Under the pieces are notes generated by a model. That model was not told where the DNA came from, made no database searches, and was given only the letters and a program-made list of their open reading frames with translations. The position numbers and the translations under genes were made by a program. 64,000 bases of DNA. It comes from Flavobacterium sp. GTDB taxonomy: Bacteria > Bacteroidota > Bacteroidia > Flavobacteriales > Flavobacteriaceae. The stretch covers positions 1-64,000 of the forward strand of contig JAHEHJ010000004.1 in assembly GCA_024644655.1 (NCBI GenBank), in the 5' to 3' direction. How positions within the stretch are numbered: the stretch's first letter is position 1; each line of letters opens with the position of its first letter. This document shows positions 58,658 through 64,000 of this stretch, piece by piece.

Positions 58658-59647
58658 ATGAAAACAGTTGTTTTTACCCTTTGTTCCAATAATTACCTTG
58701 CACATGCAAAAACATTAGGGGATTCAATTATTGAAAAGAATCCAAATGTTATATTTATTATAGGATTGGTAGATAAAAAAAATCCTGAAATTGATTATAG
58801 CTTATTTAGTGCATTCGATATAATTGAATATGATGAAATAAAATGTGTTGATTTTCCTAACATGCTTTCATCTTATACGATTGTAGAATTTAATACTGCC
58901 GTAAAACCATTTTATATTGAAATGTTATGGGAAAGGTATGGGAAAGAATGTTTTATTTATTATATAGACCCTGATATCGTTTTTTACTCGCCCATAGAAG
59001 AATTGAATACATACTTGAATACAAATGATATTATTATCACTCCACATTTAATTAAAGCACAAATACCTATAAATTCAGTAGAAACTAATTTGTTAAAAAC
59101 TGGCATTTTTAATTTAGGTTTTATTGGATTAAAATTTTCTGAAAATACAGTTGAATTCATTAAATGGTGGCAAGAGCGATTGAAAGTATATTGTTATATG
59201 GATAAAAAGGAAACTTTTTATGTAGATCAAATTTGGGTAAATTTTGTTCCTGCACTTTTTGATAAGGTTTTTATTTTAAGAGAACCAATTTATAATATGG
59301 CATGGTGGAATTTATCTGAAAGAAAATTATTAGAACTTAATGGCGAATATTATGTAAATAATAATTTGCATAAATTAATGTTTTTTCATTTTAGTGGTTA
59401 CAAGCCAGGAAGTAATAAAATGATAGGAAGAATTGATAATGATGACTATAGTTTTGAAAAAAGGCCTGATTTAGAAAAGATATTTCTCGAATATGAGCAT
59501 TCATTACTAAAAAATAATCTAAAATCATTATCTAAAACAAAGCCTTTGATCAAATTTAAAGATAAAAAGGTTTCAACAAGACAAAGAATAGGCATGTCAT
59601 TGAGATATAGGTTTGATTTAGTTTTAAAAAAGGTTTTTAATATTTGA
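58658..59647 (+). CDS. Probable GT-A glycosyltransferase (GT8-like)
   Basis: A 329-residue protein. The N-terminus (VVFTLCSNNYLAHAKTLGDSI) resembles GT8/GlcNAc-transferase-like nucleotide-sugar folds and a D-x-D motif is clear at Asp104-Pro-Asp106 (YYIDPDIVF). Downstream FYVDQIWVN and HFSGYKPG match conserved positions of the GT8-like group. The C-terminal ~50 residues are Lys-rich and may touch the membrane. It is less typical than its neighbours; donor and linkage unknown. Confidence 0.75.
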   Translation: MKTVVFTLCSNNYLAHAKTLGDSIIEKNPNVIFIIGLVDKKNPEIDYSLFSAFDIIEYDEIKCVDFPNMLSSYTIVEFNTAVKPFYIEMLWERYGKECFIYYIDPDIVFYSPIEELNTYLNTNDIIITPHLIKAQIPINSVETNLLKTGIFNLGFIGLKFSENTVEFIKWWQERLKVYCYMDKKETFYVDQIWVNFVPALFDKVFILREPIYNMAWWNLSERKLLELNGEYYVNNNLHKLMFFHFSGYKPGSNKMIGRIDNDDYSFEKRPDLEKIFLEYEHSLLKNNLKSLSKTKPLIKFKDKKVSTRQRIGMSLRYRFDLVLKKVFNI

Positions 59648-59657
59648 AATTAGTATT

Positions 59658-60821
59658 TTGAATAACATATTATTTATTAGTTTTTCAGGTCCTCTTCCAA
59701 ATACGGATGGTAAGAGGCAACGAACTAATGCTATATTAGATGCATTATCTTCAAAATATAGAGTTGATTTTCTAATTGTGGATAATTTAAATGAATTTCA
59801 AATTGCTTCCAAGGCTTTTCAATCTAGAAATATTAATTTTTTGTATTTTACAACAAATAGAGATTCATGGGTTTATAAAGTTAAAAAGAAAATAGGGTAT
59901 TCATTTATAGGAGATAAAGGATTGAATACTTTTATTAAAGAGCTTAATGAAAAGAATCAATATAGTTTTGTTTTTTCTAGATATATTAATCCAGTTTCAT
60001 CAATACCAAACAATCTTAAAATAATTTGTGATATTGATGATGATTTTTTTGAACTATTTCACTCAAAAAAAATACTTGAAAATAATTTAGTATCTAAATT
60101 AATCCTCCAATTTAGATATCTAATTAATTTGAATAAATATAAGCATTTGATTTCAAAAATAGATCTTGCTTTTTTTGTAAAAAATGAAAAAAACAAACTT
60201 TGTTATAATGAGATTTTACCAAATTTACCATTTCAATTATTGACAAATAGTAATTTGGACTTTACAAGTTGTGATTCAATAAATTTATTGTTTGTTGGTA
60301 AATTAAGTTATAAACCAAATCTTGATGGGATAAAATGGTTTTTACAAGAAATTTGGCCCTATTTAAATGAAAATATAAAAAAAATTGAGATGACAATTGT
60401 ATCAAGTGTACCATTCTATAGTGAAGAAATGAATTCAATTATTTCATCTTATTCAAATATACAAGTATTATATAATGTTGATTCAATACAAGAAGTTTAT
60501 AAAAAGAACAGTGTTGTTATAGCTCCTGTATTTCAAGGAGGTGGGAGTAGTATAAAGATTGTAGAATCACTAATGATGGGGAGGCCAGTTATTACTAGTG
60601 AATTTGGCTGTAGAGGATTTGAAAATGCTGTTAATGAGGGGTTTATTATTCCTTGTTTTACCAAATTTGATTATTTAAATGGCATTAATTCAATCTTTAC
60701 TTCTAATTTAGAGATTGAAAAGTTTCAAAATGAAATCTATTTATGGTCAAAAAATGAATATAATTTAAAGGATTGGAGACTTAATTTGCTAAAATCTGTA
60801 AAAGTAATTCATGAAAAATAA
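59658..60821 (+). CDS. Glycosyltransferase, GT-B fold (GT4/GT1-like)
   Basis: A 387-residue protein. N-terminal acceptor domain opens ILFISFSGPLPNTDGKRQR; the C-terminal nucleotide-sugar domain has LLFVGKLSYKPNLDGI and APVFQGGGSSIKIVESLMMGRPVITS, with the conserved Glu pair. The best start is TTG at 59658, because no ATG or GTG in frame lies between the preceding stop and the conserved opening. It overlaps the following gene by 11 bases. Sugar specificity not predictable. Confidence 0.85.
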   Translation: MNNILFISFSGPLPNTDGKRQRTNAILDALSSKYRVDFLIVDNLNEFQIASKAFQSRNINFLYFTTNRDSWVYKVKKKIGYSFIGDKGLNTFIKELNEKNQYSFVFSRYINPVSSIPNNLKIICDIDDDFFELFHSKKILENNLVSKLILQFRYLINLNKYKHLISKIDLAFFVKNEKNKLCYNEILPNLPFQLLTNSNLDFTSCDSINLLFVGKLSYKPNLDGIKWFLQEIWPYLNENIKKIEMTIVSSVPFYSEEMNSIISSYSNIQVLYNVDSIQEVYKKNSVVIAPVFQGGGSSIKIVESLMMGRPVITSEFGCRGFENAVNEGFIIPCFTKFDYLNGINSIFTSNLEIEKFQNEIYLWSKNEYNLKDWRLNLLKSVKVIHEK

Positions 60822-61620
60822 TAGCACCCCCTTTTTTTCAGTAATAGTACCTACATTTAATCGGGCTTTTATAATAGAAAGATGTATAAATTCTATTTTA
60901 GCTCAAGAATATTTTAATTTTGAATTGATTGTAGTAGATGATGGAAGTACAGATAATACTAAAGATGTTTTAGATAAATATAAAGATTCTAGGATACGTT
61001 ATTTCTTTCAAGAAAATAGTGGTGTAAGTGTTGCTAGAAATCAAGGAAGTAAATTAGCCCACGGCGAATTTCTTGTTTTTTTAGATAGCGATGATTATGT
61101 AAATGATATTTGGTTAAAAGATTTTTTTTTAATACTACAACACGACAAAACCGATGTTGTTCTTTGCAAGAGTAAACTAACTGAGGATTTTAAAAATGAT
61201 TCAAGTTCATTTTTAGCAGGCACATTTGCAATAAATAAAAATATTTTTTTTGAAATTGGAATGTATGATGAGAATTTGAAGTTTGGTGAAAATACAGAAT
61301 TAAATTGGAGAATTAATTTTAATAATTGCCGAATTGATACTATTGAAAATAGTAATATAACATATGATATTACTTATAGTGAAGGAGGAGCGAACAGGCA
61401 GAATAAAATTGATTTTTTTTATTATGTAATTGAAAAGCATAAAGGTATTATTGATAAAAAACGAAAATGGTCTCAATTACTATATCAAATTGCTGGAGTA
61501 AATTGTTTTTATCTTGGTAGAAAAAAAGAAGGAAAAAAATTAATATGGATAGGGTATTTTAAAAAGCCCCTAAATTTAAAGTCATTGGGAAGAGCGTTTT
61601 ATTATTCTTTTAAAAAATAA
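60811..61620 (+). CDS. Glycosyltransferase family 2
   Basis: A 269-residue GT-A enzyme: FSVIVPTFNRAFIIERC opening, VVDDGSTDNT, NSGVSVARNQGS and FLDSDDY metal-binding motif. It is full length for the short GT2 class. Its ATG lies inside the end of the previous gene, so the two are coupled. Donor unknown. Confidence 0.88.
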   Translation: MKNNSTPFFSVIVPTFNRAFIIERCINSILAQEYFNFELIVVDDGSTDNTKDVLDKYKDSRIRYFFQENSGVSVARNQGSKLAHGEFLVFLDSDDYVNDIWLKDFFLILQHDKTDVVLCKSKLTEDFKNDSSSFLAGTFAINKNIFFEIGMYDENLKFGENTELNWRINFNNCRIDTIENSNITYDITYSEGGANRQNKIDFFYYVIEKHKGIIDKKRKWSQLLYQIAGVNCFYLGRKKEGKKLIWIGYFKKPLNLKSLGRAFYYSFKK

Positions 61621-61645
61621 TATCTCAAAATTAATTTATATAAAT

Positions 61646-62527
61646 ATGTTAAATAATTATAAGATTTCAGTAGTCGTTGTTACATTTAATAGATGTGATG
61701 AACTCGTGAAAACGATTAGTGCAATCCAAAAACAAGGTGTTTTAGATAATGATATTATAATTATTAATAACAATAGTACTGATAGCACTAAACAAATACT
61801 TGATTCTAATTACGAAGACATATTGTCAGTACATTTAAATGAAAATATTGCTTCTGCTGGTGGATTTTCAAAAGGAATGCAACTTGCATTTGAGAGAGGG
61901 TATGATTGGGTATGGTTATTTAATGATGATTCAAGACCTGTTGATGGCTCATTACAGTCAATGCTTGAGTATCTTGATACAGAAAAAAGTCAAGTTGGTT
62001 TGTTGAAAATAGCAAATAAGGATGAAAATAATAAAGCGGTTCTTTTATATTGGAATGGAGTTAGAAAGCCTGTTTATATTGATGTGAGTAATGATATCAT
62101 TAAAACTGATTTAATCACTTTTGATGGTTGTATTATTTCTAAAAAAACAATTGAAAAAATTGGATATTGTGACCCTTTATATTTTATGGGGACTTATGAA
62201 TTTGATTACTGTTTAAAAGCAAAAGATGCTGGTATAGGGGTGTATACCTTACCCAATGGTCTTATTGAAGATGGTAAATTGGGGGGGAAAGATGGGACTC
62301 CTCCTTGGAGACAATATTATAATACTCGAAATCATTTATGGCTTGCAATAGATAGAAAGTCTATTATTATATTTAAGGGTTGGTTAATACGAGAATTAAA
62401 ATATACTTTAAGTATAATTTTAAGTGGTGATAAAAAAGGTACTCGATTAATTTTTAAATTAAGAGCAATTCGGGATGCTATTTTAAATAAAAGAGGAAAG
62501 AGATACGATCCTATACATTATAAATAA
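61646..62527 (+). CDS. Glycosyltransferase family 2 (GlfT/RfbF-like)
   Basis: A 293-residue GT-A enzyme with VVVVTFNRCDELVKTI, IIINNNSTDST, NIASAGGFSKGM and the acidic WLFNDDSRP. The N-GG-x-x-x-G and W-x-x-x-DD motifs are those of the GT2 branch with rhamnosyl- and galactofuranosyl-transferases. The C-terminal part (RQYYNTRNHLWL) is a known acceptor-side motif of that branch. Whether it transfers a furanose or deoxy sugar is not determinable. Confidence 0.86.
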   Translation: MLNNYKISVVVVTFNRCDELVKTISAIQKQGVLDNDIIIINNNSTDSTKQILDSNYEDILSVHLNENIASAGGFSKGMQLAFERGYDWVWLFNDDSRPVDGSLQSMLEYLDTEKSQVGLLKIANKDENNKAVLLYWNGVRKPVYIDVSNDIIKTDLITFDGCIISKKTIEKIGYCDPLYFMGTYEFDYCLKAKDAGIGVYTLPNGLIEDGKLGGKDGTPPWRQYYNTRNHLWLAIDRKSIIIFKGWLIRELKYTLSIILSGDKKGTRLIFKLRAIRDAILNKRGKRYDPIHYK

Positions 62528-62544
62528 TATATTAATTTGGTGTC

Positions 62545-63180
62545 ATGAGAATATATAAATATTTAGATTATATCGCAGAATTAATTTTTAGAAAACTGAT
62601 GCGATTTCGATTAAAAAATAAAAAATTTTCTATAATTTCAAATGATTGTTGGGGCGGAAGTGTTTATTTAGATTTAGGTATTCCATATACTTCACCCACG
62701 GTTAATTTGTTTATCTATTCATCATGTTATATTAAGTTTGTTAAAGAATTAGAAAAATATTTATCGTTAGATTTAGTATTTGTTGATGAATCTAAATATG
62801 AAGTGTCAAATACACATAGAAAGAATAAAAATAAATATTATCCAATTGGAATATTGGGGGATATAGAAATTCATTTTTTGCATTCCAAAGACAATATTGA
62901 TGCTCAATTAAAATGGAATCAGAGAAAGGAACGTATTGATTTTAATAATTTATTTTTTAAGTTTTCAGATTCTCACATGATAGATTCAAAAGATCTTATA
63001 GAATTTGAAAAATTTCCATTTAAAAATAAAGTCATTTTTGTTTCAAAAAAGTATGATGGATTAAAGAAATTTGTTTTATTGAATTTTTTTAAAAAAAATG
63101 GAGAAGTTTCAGATCCTTTTAAATATGCTTGGGTATACAGAATGAATTTTGATTTTGTGAAGTGGATAAATAAAGGATAG
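62545..63180 (+). CDS. DUF1919 exopolysaccharide-associated protein
   Basis: A 211-residue protein with the DUF1919 signature: FSIISNDCWGGSVYLDLG near residue 28, PYTSPTVNLFI, then YPIGILGDIEIHFLH and NQRKERIDFNNLFFKF. Members sit in capsule and exopolysaccharide clusters (CpsH-type names) and are suspected phospho- or glyco-transfer enzymes without proof. It is typical in length and lies between GT2 genes. Function inferred only from context. Confidence 0.8.
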   Translation: MRIYKYLDYIAELIFRKLMRFRLKNKKFSIISNDCWGGSVYLDLGIPYTSPTVNLFIYSSCYIKFVKELEKYLSLDLVFVDESKYEVSNTHRKNKNKYYPIGILGDIEIHFLHSKDNIDAQLKWNQRKERIDFNNLFFKFSDSHMIDSKDLIEFEKFPFKNKVIFVSKKYDGLKKFVLLNFFKKNGEVSDPFKYAWVYRMNFDFVKWINKG

Positions 63181-63242
63181 AAGTTATCAAAAAGTTAAGT
63201 TAGATAAATTCAAGTAAAAATTAATATACAATAAACTATTTT

Positions 63243-64000
63243 ATGGATATTCAAATTGCCAATAAATTAGATTTTAAAGTTTCCGTAATTATACCTGTGT
63301 ATAATGCTGAATTATATATCGAACAAGCAATTGAATCAGCTGTGAATTTGATTGAAGTAGGGGAGATAATTTTGATTGAAGATGGTTCAAAGGACAATTC
63401 ACTATCCATGTGCAAAAAGTTAGAAGAACGATTCGAAAAAATAAAATTATTAACCCATGAGAATAATATAAATAGGGGAGCTTCGGAGAGTAGAAATTTA
63501 GGGATACAAAATGCAATATATCCATATATCTCATTTTTAGATGCTGATGATGTATATTGTAATTCAAGATTTAGAGTTGATAAATCAATTTTCACTTCTA
63601 ATAATTCTATAGATGGAGTATATTCGGCAGTTGGATATTTAGATGAAGAAGATGGTAAAATGTTTTATTTACGAAAAGTAATTTCACCTGAAGAATTATT
63701 TCATTTTTTATTGATTGGAACCTATGGCCATTTTCATACCAATGGTATTACTTTGAGAAAATCTGTTTTTGATGATGTAGGATATTTTTCATCCAAGTTA
63801 ATTCTTCATCAAGATAGTGAAATGTGGCTAAGAATTGCATTAAAAAAGAAATTAATAAATGGAGATTTAAAAAACCCTGTGGCATTGATTAGAAGGCATG
63901 AAGGGAATAGGATATGGAAAGGTCAAAACTATAACACAAAATATTTATTATATGTAACATTTTATAATTGGGTATTAAATGAAAATATTTCAAAATATGA
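63243..64000 (+). CDS. Glycosyltransferase family 2, 3' end beyond the window
   Basis: An open frame from ATG 63243 to the last base (252 codons so far, no stop). It reads VSVIIPVYNAELYIEQAIES, ILIEDGSKDNS, NRGASESRNLGI and FLDADDVY, the standard GT-A GT2 motifs. The closing part seen contains HQDSEMWLRIAL, the family's late acidic motif. The 62-base spacer before it holds no clear promoter, so it belongs to the same operon. Only the C-terminus is missing. Confidence 0.88.
   Translation, partial: MDIQIANKLDFKVSVIIPVYNAELYIEQAIESAVNLIEVGEIILIEDGSKDNSLSMCKKLEERFEKIKLLTHENNINRGASESRNLGIQNAIYPYISFLDADDVYCNSRFRVDKSIFTSNNSIDGVYSAVGYLDEEDGKMFYLRKVISPEELFHFLLIGTYGHFHTNGITLRKSVFDDVGYFSSKLILHQDSEMWLRIALKKKLINGDLKNPVALIRRHEGNRIWKGQNYNTKYLLYVTFYNWVLNENISKY

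Overview
The window is chromosomal DNA of a member of the Bacteroidota, most probably a Flavobacterium-like Flavobacteriaceae. Four things point there: A+T-rich sequence with A-rich leaders instead of Shine-Dalgarno sites; repeated use of the Bacteroidota promoter -7 element TAnnTTTG, several with a TTTG/TTG -33 element 17-21 bases upstream; type IX secretion (T9SS) sorting domains of types A and B together with a PorP/SprF-type protein; and housekeeping proteins of flavobacterial size and order. No rRNA, tRNA, insertion sequence or CRISPR array was seen.

Bases 1-12850 are mostly housekeeping: the 3' part of guaA, a four-LysM periplasmic-binding-like protein coupled to an OsmC protein, two small proteins (DUF805, DUF3820), pyrG-yidC, a MORN-like repeat protein with mnmA, a T9SS-secreted subtilase and a nitronate monooxygenase-like enzyme. 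Bases 13212-24971 form a surface-adhesin cassette. It encodes a secreted protein of 2965 residues with twelve tandem 89-residue repeats, a three-copy ~287-residue superrepeat and a type B (CHU_C) sorting domain, followed by a PorP/SprF partner and an OmpA-type peptidoglycan anchor, arranged like sprB-sprF loci.

Bases 25098-41698 are mixed single genes and short operons: a PafA-type phosphatase, lysA, two lipoproteins, sucC, gltA, a YadA-head-like/T9SS surface pair, two guanidino-modifying hydrolases (one CtlX), marC, a CoA-binding protein, a sodium/solute symporter and recR. Many carry clear terminators and -7 elements.

From 41772 to the end of the window, and running off it, lies a capsule/O-polysaccharide locus on one strand. 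It holds Wza and a Wzc tyrosine kinase; enzymes for UDP-GlcA, UDP-HexNAc uronic acids, dTDP-4-keto-6-deoxyglucose and GDP-L-fucose; an acyltransferase and a hexapeptide acetyltransferase; a winged-helix regulator behind a promoter-embedded palindrome; a Wzm/Wzt ABC exporter whose ATPase has a C-terminal glycan-binding-type domain; a protein pairing kinase-like motifs with a methyltransferase; six glycosyltransferases; and a DUF1919 protein. Together they would make nucleotide sugars, build a fucose- and uronic-acid-containing glycan, modify its end, and export it. The sequence becomes visibly more A+T rich here, as is usual for exchangeable glycan loci.

The most interesting candidates are the Wzt plus kinase-like/methyltransferase pair, read as a possible chain-termination and recognition module analogous to WbdD/Wzt, the giant repeat adhesin, and the palindrome that encloses the regulator's -7 element.
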